Shown in pieces: positions 21,031 through 31,879 of a DNA stretch of 64,000 bases. The stretch comes from Purpureocillium takamizusanense (lineage: Eukaryota; Ascomycota; Sordariomycetes; Hypocreales; Ophiocordycipitaceae), in assembly GCF_022605165.1 (NCBI RefSeq), contig NC_063069.1, positions 4,340,001 to 4,404,000 of the forward strand, written 5' to 3'. The position numbers and the translations under genes are program-made. The first letter of the stretch is position 1. Every line of letters starts with the position of its first letter. Under the pieces are notes generated by a model, which made no database searches, was not told where the DNA came from, and worked only from the letters and a program-made list of their open reading frames with translations.

Positions 21031-21469
21031 AGGTTTCCTTGGATCGGCGCAAAGAAGTGGAAAGTCGTGACCTGTAAGTCGACGCTCTCATCCGTGTGCT
21101 ATGATTGATTTCGGCTGTAGGAGATATATCGCATCGTGGACATAAAAGTATAAGGGAGGGAACATTTGTCAAATACCTCGCGTAGAGATGCCGGGGTATT
21201 ATTCGGGGTTTTCTTAAGGAGGGCCGAGTGGTTCGGGCAATCTACTATCGAGTAGATCTGCAACCGTATAATTAGGACGCAGCCTGCATACAGGAAGTAA
21301 AGTCGGCCGCGATGGAAATGCCAGTACGTTACACCTGCAACTGCGGAAGTTTCCGTGATCGAAGCCTCGAATGCGCCATTAATGGAACATGGAATCTCGT
21401 AATCTCCCGTCCCAATAACGACTGAAATGACCATATCTGAGCTCTGGGGATGAGCGTCATAGTGAGCGA

Positions 21470-21830
21470 CCTCACGAGCTGTCTAACAAGCTGTCTGACG
21501 AGCTGATTGTAGTCAACTGTCTGACGATTTCCTAACGAGGCAATCTGACTTTATCAGCTGAATGACGAGCTGAATGACGAGCTGAATGACGAGCTGAGTG
21601 ACGAGCTGAGTGACGAGCTGAATGACGAGCTGAGTGACGAGCTGAATGACGAGCTGAGTGACGAGCTGAATGACGAGCTGAGTGACGAGCTGAATGACGA
21701 GCTGAGTGACGAGCTGAACGACGAGCAATACTAGTGCGGTTTTAGAGAGTCGACATGAATCGTGGGTTTTTACGCAGCTGTTTCGAAACCGCACTCACTT
21801 ATCTTGCTCGTTATTTAGCTCGTCATCCCC
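21470..21830. repeat. Second foldback repeat: about 15 tandem 12-bp units plus hairpin
   Basis: From 21556 to 21728 about 15 units of gacgagctgaat and gacgagctgagt alternate, giving a 24-bp higher order. Then gacgagcaatactagtgcgg leads into a hairpin. agtgcggttt (21733-21742) pairs with aaaccgcact (21786-21795). The outer right side (cttgctcgttatttagctcg) inverts the left unit. The minus strand across the array has an open frame of Gln-Leu-Val-Thr/Ile repeats, which is only the repeat translated. The array is a local expansion of the same unit seen in the element 500 bp away. Confidence 0.65.
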
Positions 21831-21839
21831 CTTTGGCTC

Positions 21840-21901
21840 AAGAGTACTTGGACTCGAACTAAGATTTTGAAGGTTGAAGCTTCCTGTTTTACCAATTATA
21901 T
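21840..21901 (-). pseudogene. Mitochondrial-type tRNA-Trp(UCA) remnant
   Basis: On the minus strand this reads from ATAATTGGTAAAAC (D arm) through GAAG-CTTCAAC-CTTC to TTAGTTCGAGTCCAA (T arm), ending in AAGTACTCTT. The anticodon loop CTTCAAC gives anticodon TCA, the tRNA-Trp of fungal mitochondria, where UGA is tryptophan. The 5' acceptor strand expected to pair with AAGTACTC is missing: the preceding bases are the end of the J-domain gene. So it is a 5'-truncated copy and not a functional tRNA. A mitochondrial insertion (NUMT) or a tRNA fragment carried by the adjacent foldback repeat would explain it. The gene's TAA stop (21896-21898) lies inside it. Confidence 0.6.
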
Positions 21902-23551
21902 ATTGGGAAGCGGCGCAGTATCTATTCTTTGACTATCGCGGCTCCGCTTTGATTGCCTTTCTCTCTGACAATCCGTACAGCGGCGGATATTGCTAACGGA
22001 ATGCGTGGTGCCATTGCCCTTCACACACTGGACTCTTCGTTCTCGCAGAACTCTAACTCTGCGGTGTCCGTGTTGCTTTCTCTGATGATCTTTCAGAAAC
22101 TTAAAGTCCCCACCGCATTCTGAGCAGCGACCCCTGTCGTACCGTCGTGTCTTTCTGGCGGCTGCCTGCTCTATTCCATTGGGGAGGCAGTTGCTCGCAA
22201 AGTCTTCATCGGACTGAGAGATATGTTCGCCATCTCCTGTGGTACATGAAGGTTCTTCGTGCGAAGGGGGGCAAGTTGAATAATGGTGGTGCTGTACGAG
22301 GTGATGTGCCAGCCCTGTTGCTGAAACAACAGCGGGGCATTCCGGGCAAGCCTTGGTATCGTGAGCGATCTGTCTGTGGTCCTCCATTTCTTTAAGTTTG
22401 GGGAAGACATCTGTGCAGAACCCGCATCGTATCCAAGAATGCACTTGCTCAAGATGAAATAGCAAACCATCTTTAGTCTGCGACCCCCCGCATTCGGGGC
22501 AATTAGCAGTTGCTGGATGCTTCTGCTGTATATGGTTCCTGAGTTCTGCTTGAGAAAGAGGGCTTTCCTCGCAGAAGGGGCAGTTCTTTCTTCCGTGCTT
22601 ATCGCGAAGATGGCTGTCGTACCTTTCATCCGTCAGCTCTTCCTCGCAATCCGGACACTTGGTGTATGTATGGCCACTTCTATGCTCTGCCATCTGATGG
22701 GCTGACTGGTGGACGTCGCAGTCTGCACATCTGGTCCATCCGTGCCGGGAGGCAAGATGCGAGCCAATGGATTCCCGTTGAAAACGCTTCGTACAGACTG
22801 GGCACGATTCCATGGCGTGATGTCTGTTCAAATGCCCCTCCTCGAATGCATCGAAGACACAATCTCGGCAGGGCAAGTATCCGTGTATGGCAGTAAGATG
22901 ATCGGTCATCCACGCGTTGCCAATTGCTCTGTCGCAGGCAGGGCAGACAATCAAATTGTGATCATCGTAAAGATGCGGGAAAAAGAGTGCTTCCGATGAG
23001 TCGCATCTCTCGCAGGTTTCCACGCGGTGCGTGTCCCATAAGTGCCGCTCCAAGGAATCTTGTGATACTTTAGTATCACAAAGCTTGCAAAGTACCCAAT
23101 GATGCCTCTTCCACAAATGCGCACGAAGGCTTTTGTATGTTTTCGTGTCGCTCGTGGTGCAACAGCCGACGCACTTCTTGCCACGATGAATCTCGCCTAT
23201 GTGCGCCCATATCTTGTCAAGACCTAGTCTAGCTGGGCAGTCGTCGCACACAGGGCAGAGGTACGCGCCATCGAGGAATCCGTCGTTACGGATCGCATCG
23301 TATTTCTCTTTTGATCCGGATTCCCCAAGGATGTCGAAGGCAGCTTGGATCTCTTGAAATCGAGATTTGAAGCCAGGGTTTTTGTCTGGATGGTATTGGA
23401 GGGCTAGGCACAGTGTCAGCATAATAAAGATCGGCCACATCGAGACATAGGGGCGCTAACCGAGCTTCTTGTACTGCTTCTTCACGTCTGCGATGCCTGC
23501 ACCCTCAGGTAGGCCCAGAGTCGCGTAAAGATCTTTATGCTTCGAAGACAT
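21896..23551 (-). CDS. J-domain protein with a tandem array of C2H2-like zinc fingers
   Basis: Model complement(join(21896..23403, 23461..23551)), 532 aa. Exon 1 encodes MSSKHKDLYATLGLPEGAGI and the start of helix II. The 57-nt intron (23460-23404; donor GTTAGC, branch gctgac, acceptor CCTAG) joins in frame to give KKLALQYHPDKNPGF, with the HPD motif that stimulates Hsp70 ATPase. Then come about ten C-x2-C...H-x3-5-H units at 20-35-residue spacing (for example CPVCTKRF...HLASRH, CPDCEEEL...HLRDKH). The tail is basic with two further CxxC sites. It is likely a nuclear or ribosome-linked Hsp70 cochaperone, or a nucleic-acid-binding factor. The last codons and the stop merge into the tRNA-Trp remnant, so the native C-terminus may have been altered. 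Confidence 0.8.
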
Positions 23552-24650
23552 AGCTCCATTGATAGGTGCATGGAAAAGCCGACTCCAACGAAGATGTGGG
23601 CGGAACCTTGATGAAGAGAATTGGTAGGGGAAGTAGGTTCAATAAATAAGCAATGCAGTTCCCTTGATGACACTGGTGCCTCGGGCCGCTGCACAAGCGG
23701 TATCGTGTTGGGCTCCATGATTGGCTGGCATCGAACGAGCCGTGTGACGAGCTGCATGTCGGGCTGCTTGCCAAGCCAACGACGGTACATAAGCCGAGAT
23801 GATGACTCGTCATTTAACGAGCAACAAGACGAGCTGCATGAGTTGGCTTCACGCATAGCATACTGCCAGTCGGTGGCACAGGATGGAACCCCGCCCGACC
23901 GAAATTTTTAGCCATGGCGACGGACATGGCGCCGGCAAAAGCAAGACAAATGCCAAGTTGGTTGCCTCTCCATACGTTTGTTACGACTTTTGCTCATATA
24001 GAAAACGCCTCCACAGTACGCCGCGGTTCCCCCCCGAGGTCGTATAGTTCGCACGCATCAGCCGCTCAGACTCACCACTTCGTAGAAGAAGCACGAAATG
24101 TTAAGGGGTTAGCGTGTGTTATCCTACGCGCAGGAGGGTCGTCGCGAACAGGGAGGGTCGCCGGCAGACTAGCTTCGGCACGTGCTGGCCTGTACGTGCC
24201 ACTGTACCTCAGCAGGGCTCAGGCCATGTACAAGAGGAGACTAACCGCTTTTGGAAAAGGTCACGTTACTTGGACTACTCCATCTGTTCGAGGAGTGCAT
24301 GTGACTTACCGATAGGTATAGTGCGCTCCACAAATGGCCTGAGGCCTGCTGAGGTAAGTGCCACTGCAGGCCGCCACCATCACTCTCGCCTCTGCCAGAG
24401 CTCGGGGCGGCGTATGCCGTCCAGCTCGCGACCGGCTAAAGTTCGCCAATTTGGACTCAAGGGAGGCTGGGCGACTTCTGTGTACCTTGCAAAGCGGGGC
24501 TACTGGGTGCCCATAAGCGAGTACGTCGCCAAAGAACAAGTAGCGCTACGGGCATTTAGCCCAAACCGTTTTGTCGTGTCAACATCAAATCGTCAACATT
24601 AGAACCCCCGTTCAGCATCATCCTGCCGATCTCCTTGCCGCACACAAGGC
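23552..24650. other. Intergenic with repeat fragments
   Basis: Separates the J-domain gene (-) from the kinase-like gene (+) and so includes both promoters. At 23735-23840 there are scattered gacgagctg units in both orientations (gaacgagccgtgtgacgagc, gactcgtcatttaacgagca), remnants of the foldback family. At 24050 a short match to the degenerate repeat of 5.5, 6.1 and 9.4 kb (cgcatcagccgctcagactc) is seen. No gene is supported. Confidence 0.45.
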
Positions 24651-27095
24651 ATGAACAGGATCGAGGAGCTAGAGAGGCGGCTTCGTGAAGCGGAAGGACG
24701 TGCCGAGAGAGAGCAGCAACGCGCCGAGAAGGAGCAACAGCGCGCCGAGGAAGCCGAACGGGAGCGCCACAGGGAGCAGGATCGTGCCGAGAAGGAGCAG
24801 CGACGCGCCGAAGAAGCAGAACGGGAGCGTCAAAAAGAGCGATATCGTGCTGAGAAGGAGCAACGACGTGCCGAAGAAGCCGAGGTACAGACGCGACCGA
24901 CCACATTCGACGAGTACATCGCTGCTTGTCATCATCATGTCTTTTGCCAGTTCACAGTGGAAAAAGACCCCAGGCTTACGTCAAAGGGTTCGGTCACGAG
25001 CCCTCGAGACAAGCTATTGCCGACTAGCCTAGAGCCGTGGCCTGACTTCTTGGAACTGCAAAGGGGCGTTTTCGATACTCTCTATGGGTACATGCCCCTT
25101 AACCACCGAGTCTTCGAGAGCCAAAACTTTCTGGCCGGTCTTGGAAGGCGGGTGGCGCAGCGGTCGATAGCCGATGAGAAGACGCTCGAGTACTTCATGC
25201 ATAACAGTGTCGAAGACCCTGTCAGAGTCATCATGGATCAACTCAGACAAATTGACGACGTACGCGACGCATTCGACATGGGAAACGGCATCGTCTTCGA
25301 GAACCACCCCCATGCCATCAGCGACATTGCAGACGAGGTCATTTCCAGGGAAAATGCGTCAACGCCGCCGCAGACACCGGACCATCGGCGAAACCTTCAT
25401 CAGCTGCGGCCCGACCAAATTTGCATATATCGATCGGGCAATGGATCATCGGCCGACCAGCGGACGATGATTTTTGTATCCGAGTATAAAGCGCCCCACA
25501 AGCTCACGGCTCCGCACCTTCGCGCCGGACTACGGCCGATGAATATCTACAAGGATGTCGTCAATCGGAAGACAATCCCGACGTCTGCAGATGCGGACGG
25601 CCGTTTTGAGTATCACGCCGAGAGACTGACGGCTTCAGCCCTCACCCAGACATATCATTACATGATCGAAGGCGGACTCGAATACGGGCTGCTGACAACC
25701 GGTGAGGCAACTGTCTTCCTGAAGGTCGACTGGGCAAATCCTGGGACGCTGTATTACCACCTTGCCGAGCCCGGGCCGGAGGTGCTGGCTCACCCAGAGC
25801 ATGAGCAATCTAGCTCCGCGGTGGGACAGTATCTCGCATTTAGCTTGATGGCATTAGGTAGGCCAGGCCAGCGTGTCCAACACGGCCAGGATGAGCGCGA
25901 TCGAGCGATGGGGGCCCTGTGCAGGTGGGCAGAGGATTTCGAAACGACACTGCGGTCGATTCCCGAGAACGAACGAGTGGCATCGGACAGCGCGTCCAGC
26001 TGGGCACCTACGACATATGAGGACTTTGACCGGTCGCCGGTTACAGACCGAGGAAGGAGACGCCGTCGAGGCAGAAGGGGTGGTGAACACAAGAAGATTG
26101 CGACAAGACGGGACCAGTCAGAGTCATCGGACGATGGGTCTGGACATCACCCTCCGGATACACCGAGCCCGTCCGAGCGACGCGAACGACAAAGACGAAG
26201 CGATGCAAATGTACCCCGACGAAGCGAACGGATCCTAGCACACCGGACGGGCCGGGGAACCAACGAGGAAGTGGAACGGCAGTACTGCACCCAAGCGTGC
26301 CTCCTTGGGCTGGTTCGGGGAGGTGCCCTCGATCCTCGCTGCCCCAATGCGGAATACCATGGAGGACGCCGAGCATGTGCGGGCACACCACATCCGATCA
26401 GCCATGATACATGGCTGAGGCTACTGAGTGACCAGCTGCAACATACGCTGGACGACGGGATTACAAAGCTAGGGAAGCACGGTGCTCGGGGAGTGCTTTT
26501 CAAGGTGACTCTGTTATTGTACGGCTACACGTTTGTGTGCAAGGGCACAGTGCAAGCCTTCATCCGAGATCTCGAACATGAAGCATCCGTCTACAAGCGT
26601 CTAGAGCGGGTTCAGGGCATCAACGTGCCCGTTTTTCTCGGGTCCGTTGACCTTCGACCGCTCAAGCGGACCTACTACTACGACCATCGGGTGTACATCG
26701 TGCACATGACGTGTCTTTCAATGGGGGGGGACACAGTTGACGAGGCCGTCGGCGCCTCAGGCAGCCCGAAAACAACTCTTGAGGCTAATGCGCTAGCATC
26801 CCTGCGGGCCATTCATAGGGAAGGCGTGGTGCATAGAGACGTACGAAGCGCCAACATGCTGGTCAACAGAGAGACGAACAGCGTGATGATGATCGATTTT
26901 GAGCGTGCTAAATTGGTTGAACAGCCAAGGCGCCCGCTTGCGCCTGTTGTGCCTAACAAGAGACGGCTGGACTGGGGCAATACTACTGGTTCAGAGAAGG
27001 ACAAAGCACGCAAGCGGCAAGGCACGAGGATTCGCGGCTTCGCGGAGGATACTCTAATGGCGAGAACAGTATTCCTAGAGATGGGGGTTTGCTAG
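24651..27095 (+). CDS. Fungal protein-kinase-like protein with N-terminal coiled coil
   Basis: 814 aa, no intron needed. Residues 1-85 are a highly charged Arg/Glu/Ala repeat (RAEKEQQRAEEAERER, three times with variations), predicted to be a long coiled coil. A conserved fungal domain follows (residues about 90-420; WPDFLELQRGVFDTLYGY, MIFVSEYKAPHKLTAPHLR), then a Ser/Arg-rich linker. The C-terminal part (about 545-814) is a divergent kinase fold: YCTQACLLGLVRGG, LEHEASVYKRLERVQG, VHRDVRSANMLVN as catalytic loop, and MMIDFER in place of DFG. The family is widespread in Sordariomycetes and resembles FunK1-like kinases. Activity is doubtful because DFG reads DFE. The gene ends where the LINE begins, so its stop and 3' UTR may have been changed by the insertion. 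Confidence 0.75.
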   Translation: MNRIEELERRLREAEGRAEREQQRAEKEQQRAEEAERERHREQDRAEKEQRRAEEAERERQKERYRAEKEQRRAEEAEVQTRPTTFDEYIAACHHHVFCQFTVEKDPRLTSKGSVTSPRDKLLPTSLEPWPDFLELQRGVFDTLYGYMPLNHRVFESQNFLAGLGRRVAQRSIADEKTLEYFMHNSVEDPVRVIMDQLRQIDDVRDAFDMGNGIVFENHPHAISDIADEVISRENASTPPQTPDHRRNLHQLRPDQICIYRSGNGSSADQRTMIFVSEYKAPHKLTAPHLRAGLRPMNIYKDVVNRKTIPTSADADGRFEYHAERLTASALTQTYHYMIEGGLEYGLLTTGEATVFLKVDWANPGTLYYHLAEPGPEVLAHPEHEQSSSAVGQYLAFSLMALGRPGQRVQHGQDERDRAMGALCRWAEDFETTLRSIPENERVASDSASSWAPTTYEDFDRSPVTDRGRRRRRGRRGGEHKKIATRRDQSESSDDGSGHHPPDTPSPSERRERQRRSDANVPRRSERILAHRTGRGTNEEVERQYCTQACLLGLVRGGALDPRCPNAEYHGGRRACAGTPHPISHDTWLRLLSDQLQHTLDDGITKLGKHGARGVLFKVTLLLYGYTFVCKGTVQAFIRDLEHEASVYKRLERVQGINVPVFLGSVDLRPLKRTYYYDHRVYIVHMTCLSMGGDTVDEAVGASGSPKTTLEANALASLRAIHREGVVHRDVRSANMLVNRETNSVMMIDFERAKLVEQPRRPLAPVVPNKRRLDWGNTTGSEKDKARKRQGTRIRGFAEDTLMARTVFLEMGVC

Positions 27096-27114
27096 GAAAG
27101 GTATGCCACCATTC

Positions 27115-27889
27115 CCGGTGGGAGCAACAGCGTATTCCAGACTACAACTACTAGAGACCTCATCGTCCAGCACCAGACAGAATGGGCACCGGACCTCGGC
27201 GCCAGAACTGTTGAGACCAGCCGGAAATGGTACACCTACGTCGTCGCCAATTGCCCTCGCAGGCTCACCGGTCTGCAAGGCAACGAAGCCGACTACGACG
27301 AAGCCGTCAGAGGCGAGATTGGCTGCCAAACTGGCCTGTCGGCCGTCAGTATCCGCCTGAATCGTCATGATTCGAACGACCTCCCAAGTAAGACACTCCT
27401 CGTGTCTTTCCTCGCACCCACCAAGAGACCTGGCGGCTCTTCGGCTCCAGAAGACTCGCCCGATACATCGATAAACCCACCGTGCCTAACCAATACGACA
27501 AATGCTGGGGCTTTCACGCCCGACATAGTCGCGACCGCCGACCGTCTTGCAAACGATGCGGAAAGTCAGACCACCAAGACTTAAACTGCACCGCTCCTAA
27601 GCAGTGCGCGAATTGCCTAGGCCCATACCGCGGACTCCACGGCTGCCCTGCACAACCCATTCGGCCCCATGGCGTATATCGCCGGCTGACACAAGAAGAA
27701 AGGAGCCGCGTGCGAAAAATGGGAGAGCAACTATTCGCCCAGCGAGCACGATGGACTGAGCAAAACGAACAAGGTAACCGACCGGGCCCGCAATCGCCAA
27801 TTGCGCCGACTTCTGTATCCGAGCAAGTTCAGCCTCAAGATCCAGGCTTGAACGCTCGTCACGAACAGGGAAACCGCGCCAAACGATAG
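27115..27889 (+). pseudogene. LINE ORF1 (RNA-binding, zinc-knuckle) remnant
   Basis: The frame starting near 27115 reads LIVQHQTEWAPDLGARTVET and VVANCPRRLTGLQGNEADYD. A frameshift near 27440 moves it to ARYIDKPTVPNQYDKCWGFH. Two CCHC-type knuckles follow: CKRCGKSDHQDLNC and CANCLGPYRGLHGC. The tail VYRRLTQEERSRVRKMGEQL is typical of Tad-type ORF1 proteins. The RNA-binding protein of the element is thus recognisable but interrupted. Confidence 0.75.
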
Positions 27890-28107
27890 CCGAGTCCGTC
27901 CCAGCAAAGTAACGGCTGGGAATCAGAACGCTGCGAACTCACTCCACAATGCGACAGTGTTCACTCCGCCCTCAGCCCGGCCGTGACCATGTCTCCGCCG
28001 TGCATCAGGGTGATGATGACCCCCCAGCCCGATAGCGACAACGAAACGCCCAGGTCGCCGTTGAAGAGAAAGCGCTTCAACCGCGCCGGCCCATCCACAC
28101 CATCGCT

Positions 28108-28790
28108 ATGACAAGACACTACAGCAGCCATACCGGAAGGAAGATCATTCGCGTCTTCCAAGCCAATGTAGGCAAGATCCCACCGGTTCACGACTGCGCT
28201 CTCGCCCTCGCCGACGCCGAACAGTACGACGCCGTCATACTACAACCCTGTACGAAAGCCAAAGAGGGGCGCTGCCTCACCAAGACGCATTCCGCCTACA
28301 TTACGTTTTCTTCGGTCGTCAGCTAGACAAACAATAGCACCCGTCCGAGAATCATGACCTACGTCCGGCGCCGTCCCGGCCTACCGGCTGATCAACGGCG
28401 GCCCGCAGCAACTCGTAATATTCTCTAGTTCACCAACAACAACATAACGATAGTCAACTGCTACCGACAACCTGGCCTCGACGAGGCTCTCGACGTACTT
28501 CTAGCCTGGAACCTCCCCAGTCCGTGTCTAGTGTCTGGTGACTTCAAAGTTAAACACTGTAGCTGGCAGATAGGTCGGCTCGACGGCCGCGCGACGATAT
28601 CGCTCACTGGGCTTTCGAAAACAGCCTACGTCTGCTCAATCCGGCCACCGTGCCCAGAACCCACATGGGAATACTATAGACCTTGCCTTTCTCAAACATA
28701 CCCTTGTCAGAGGCTGTGGTGGAAGATCATCTGGCCACCAGTTCTGATCATTTCACGCTCAGTGTGCCACTGCCCGAGATAGGCGTGGCG
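28108..28790 (+). pseudogene. LINE ORF2 endonuclease domain remnant
   Basis: An apurinic-type endonuclease/exonuclease/phosphatase fold: IRVFQANVGKIPPVHDCALA at the start (the QANVGK strand), then VILQ without the expected Glu-Pro catalytic pair. In a shifted frame come NNITIVNCYRQPGLDEALD and LVSGDFKVKHCSWQ (usually GDFNAKH). Stops and frame changes at about 28320 and 28430 separate the pieces. Substitution of catalytic residues and the breaks make it inactive. Confidence 0.7.
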
Positions 28791-29369
28791 CCCATGGCGC
28801 CTGGAAAGGTCAGCGTCACGACGGGAGACGAGATAGAGTGATTCATGGAACTAGTCCGGTATGGGTCAGCTGACATCCCAGCTGCGACGACGTCCACCCA
28901 CGAGCTTGGTGTTCTGGCATCTGTCCTCGGGCGGCTCCTCCAGGCAGCGGCGAAAGTCGTCGGCCGCCCTGTGCGAAAGAAGACCCGCAGCGCGCCGTGG
29001 TGGACCGAGGAATGCTGGGTCGCCGCAGTTGAGTATCGCGCAACCAGGAGAGCCTACCCTCTGGAGTTCAATCGACAGGTTCAGTTTGCCAAGAAGGAGT
29101 TTCAGAAGGTTGTTCGTCATGCTAAACAGCCGTACTGGCGGAATTTCATCGACAGCTGTTCGGTGGCTAACGTCTCCAGGTGCCTTTCAACCACCACCAC
29201 TCGAGGTCGATGGCGAAGTGTACGAAACGTAGCTCGATAAAGCGAATACCCTCCGACAAGCCATACTAGAAAGGCGGACCACAGACAACGACATACCCGA
29301 CCCGTGGACCCCGATCACGTCGACAAGACCAATCCCCTTCTCTCAAGGGGTATCGCTAGCCGAAGCACA

Positions 29370-31750
29370 GGATGCCACCATCCGCACGGGAAACACATCT
29401 CCCGGCTCTGACAACATCACTGTCAAGATGCTCAGAGTGGCCTGGCATATCATCGGCGAACATGTCCATCGCTACGAGGGATGTCTCCGACTTGGTCACC
29501 ATTCCCAGCCATTTAGGGAGGCCGAAGTGGTTATGGTAGCAAAGCCAGGCCGACGAAACTTGTCGATACTGCGTGCCTGGCGGCAAATTTCATTGCTGTC
29601 CTGCCTAGGCAAGGCCCTTGAGAGGCTCATCGCGCGCCGTCTGGCGTGGGCATCTATTCACTTGATGTGCTCTATCCCTAGCAAGCTGGCGCATTTCCGA
29701 AAAGATCCACCGTCGGCCTCGTTGCCGCTCTCGTGCACGACATCGAAGAAGCATTCGCTCGCGGACTGGTCGCCACGCTAGTGACAATGGATATCCAGGG
29801 GGCTTTCGATACCGTCCTCCGCAACCGACTGATCCTTCGTCTCTGCAAGCAGGGATGGCCCGAACATCTCGCAAGATGGTCTGGCTCCTTCGTGTCAGAC
29901 CGCTCGGCGTGCGTGAGATGCCAGGACATCACGCCTAGTTTCGCACCTCAGTGTGGATTGCCGCAAAGTTCGCCCGTCTCGCTCATCCTCTTCCTGCCCT
30001 ACACAGAGCCGATCTACCGCCTTGGCAACCCTGGGGGCCGATTTGGCTACGCCGACGACACCGGCATCCTATGCGTAGGGAATTCGCTGGAGATGACGGC
30101 CGCCAAGGCGTCGCGTTATGTCAGTCAGCTCGTGACATGGTGCATCGCCAATGGGATAAGCTTCGATTCCGCGAAGACCGAGGTCATGCACTTTTGCCGG
30201 ACCAAACCTAAGGTCGCGCCGCCCATCTTTCACGAAGGCGACAGACGCCCAGACAAGACGATGCGATGGCTGGGCATCTGGCTCGACAGCACTCTGACGT
30301 TCAAGACCCACGCAAAGAAGTGGACAGCTAAAGCGCAGGCCATCGCACACCACCTGTGGGGGCTCGCAAACACCAAATACGGCCCGCTCCCTAGCGCTAT
30401 AAGACGAGCCGTCCGAGCTTGTGTCGAGCCAATGCTGCTTCACGGCGCCGAGGCGTGGTAGCCTGGACTGAGTAGCCCACGATGGACTCAGCCCAAGAAA
30501 GAGGGCCCCTCAAGGATCAAGCAGCTCTTGCGGAGGATGAACAAGTCGCTCCACAACTCTATGCGTGCCGTCCTGCCAGCCTGGAGGACGACGCCTATCG
30601 CTGTCCTCCATCGAGAGGGTGGAATTCCACCCATCGTACGGCTGCTAGAAGCCCGTCGGATGCGCTTCACAGCTCACCTCAAGTGTCTCGATAAAGCACA
30701 CCCGCTCGAGAAACGCACACTGCAGCCCAAGCCACCAACCATCCATAGGTCGATCAAACTGAAGTATCAGATGCCCCAAGAAGGTTTCCGGACCCGACTT
30801 CGACGCAGCGATCAGCTGCTGCCTCGTAGCAGACGGCCATTGCTCCTCCCCCACCGGTTCGACGAGCACGCGACGCCCCTACAGACCACGTCGAAAGACG
30901 AGTCGGCAGCAGACTTTCGGCTATGGCTGCAGTCAACCCCGCATGAGACACCCCTTCTCTACTCAGACGGATCCCTCTCGACGGAGAAGGCTGCCGGCTA
31001 TGGTTATGTGATACACAGCGATGGACTTACCTTGACGAGTGGCAGCGGTCGCCTAAGCCCAGCTGAGGTCTTCGACGCCGAAGCCAAGGGCGCCCTTGAA
31101 GGGCTGCGTGCTGCACTGAGTCTCGCTGGCTCACAAAACATCGTCGTATGCCTGGACAACCTCGCTGCTGCAACTTGCCTCAGAGGCATACCCGCAGACT
31201 CCTCTCAGGAAGTGTTCCTCGAGTTCCAAGCCCTAGCCACGACACATGGCGCGACAGAGATACGCTGGGTTCCCGGCCACACCAAGATCCTAGGCAATGA
31301 GCACGCCAACGCCTTGCAAAGGCGGCGACCTCTTTGCCCGAACCTGCAGACGCTCTCCCGACACTGGCCCATTTGCACAGGACTGCCCGGCAGCAGCCCA
31401 GAGACGGGTTTGCAGCCTGGTAGGACGCCTCTACACCCGACCAGTACAAGCCACTGCGTCTCAAGCCCGCCACCGGCTGCCCGCCAGAACTTGAACTCCC
31501 ACGACCACTGCTCCCTGCTCGCGGCAAGGTATCGTCACGGAGACTTTGCTGACTACCACGAGAGATTCGACCACGACGATGCGCGGCTATCATGCTTATG
31601 TGGCAGGAGAATAGAGCCAACCCATCTCTTCTATTGTCGAAAGATCCTGCCATGACATCGGATGAGGCTGGCACCCTCACCGGCTGCGACAGTCAATCGC
31701 GCAATAGGCAGACTTCGATAACTTCGCCAAGTTGACAAAGCCAAGCTCGT
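29370..31750 (+). pseudogene. LINE ORF2 reverse transcriptase and RNase H remnant
   Basis: RT blocks are in order: TSPGSDNITVKMLRVAW, VMVAKPGRRNLSILRAWRQI, VTMDIQGAFDTVLRNRL, CGLPQSSPVSLILF and the catalytic GYADDTG near 30045. The piece 29733-30461 is open, with breaks before and after it. An RNase H domain follows in the frame 30528-31655: LLYSDGSLSTEKAAGYGYVI, FDAEAKGALEGL, VCLDNLAAATCL and WVPGHTKILGNEHAN, with its acidic residues in place. The terminal motif CLCGRRIEPTHLFYC comes just before the end. Two frameshifts or more make the ORF unreadable. Confidence 0.8.
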
Positions 31751-31879
31751 TATTTGAATGGTGTGTCCCCGCCGCTATGCGAATTGCTTCACCTTCCTCC
31801 TCCTCTTCTCCTTTGTACTCTTGCATGTTCAGTGCACGTCCGGACCGTTCAGACGAAGGGTGTCGCACCACCCTTTGCC

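Larger units (their letters stand above)
27097..31840 (+). mobile_element. Tad-like non-LTR retrotransposon (LINE), decayed
   Basis: The order of domains is that of Tad1-clade fungal LINEs: ORF1 with zinc knuckles, then ORF2 with an endonuclease, reverse transcriptase, RNase H and a terminal Cys/His motif. Every domain is broken by frameshifts or stops, so the copy is dead. The 5' end is probably truncated, since the ORF1 frame begins right after the stop of the upstream gene. The 3' end was placed after the last recognisable coding sequence (NFAKLTKPSSLFE near 31720-31750) and a pyrimidine-rich tail. I could not find target-site duplications. Confidence 0.8.

Noticed and set aside
21556..21728. 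Regular short repeats resembling a CRISPR array
   Set aside because: Units are contiguous 12-mers without spacers, in a fungal genome; this is a satellite within a foldback element.
21513..21794. 93-codon minus-strand frame of Gln-Leu-Val-Thr/Ile repeats
   Set aside because: It is only the 12-bp satellite translated; it has no independent start or end that suggests a gene.
21840..21901. Functional nuclear tRNA gene
   Set aside because: The 5' acceptor strand is missing, and anticodon UCA is not used for nuclear tryptophan.
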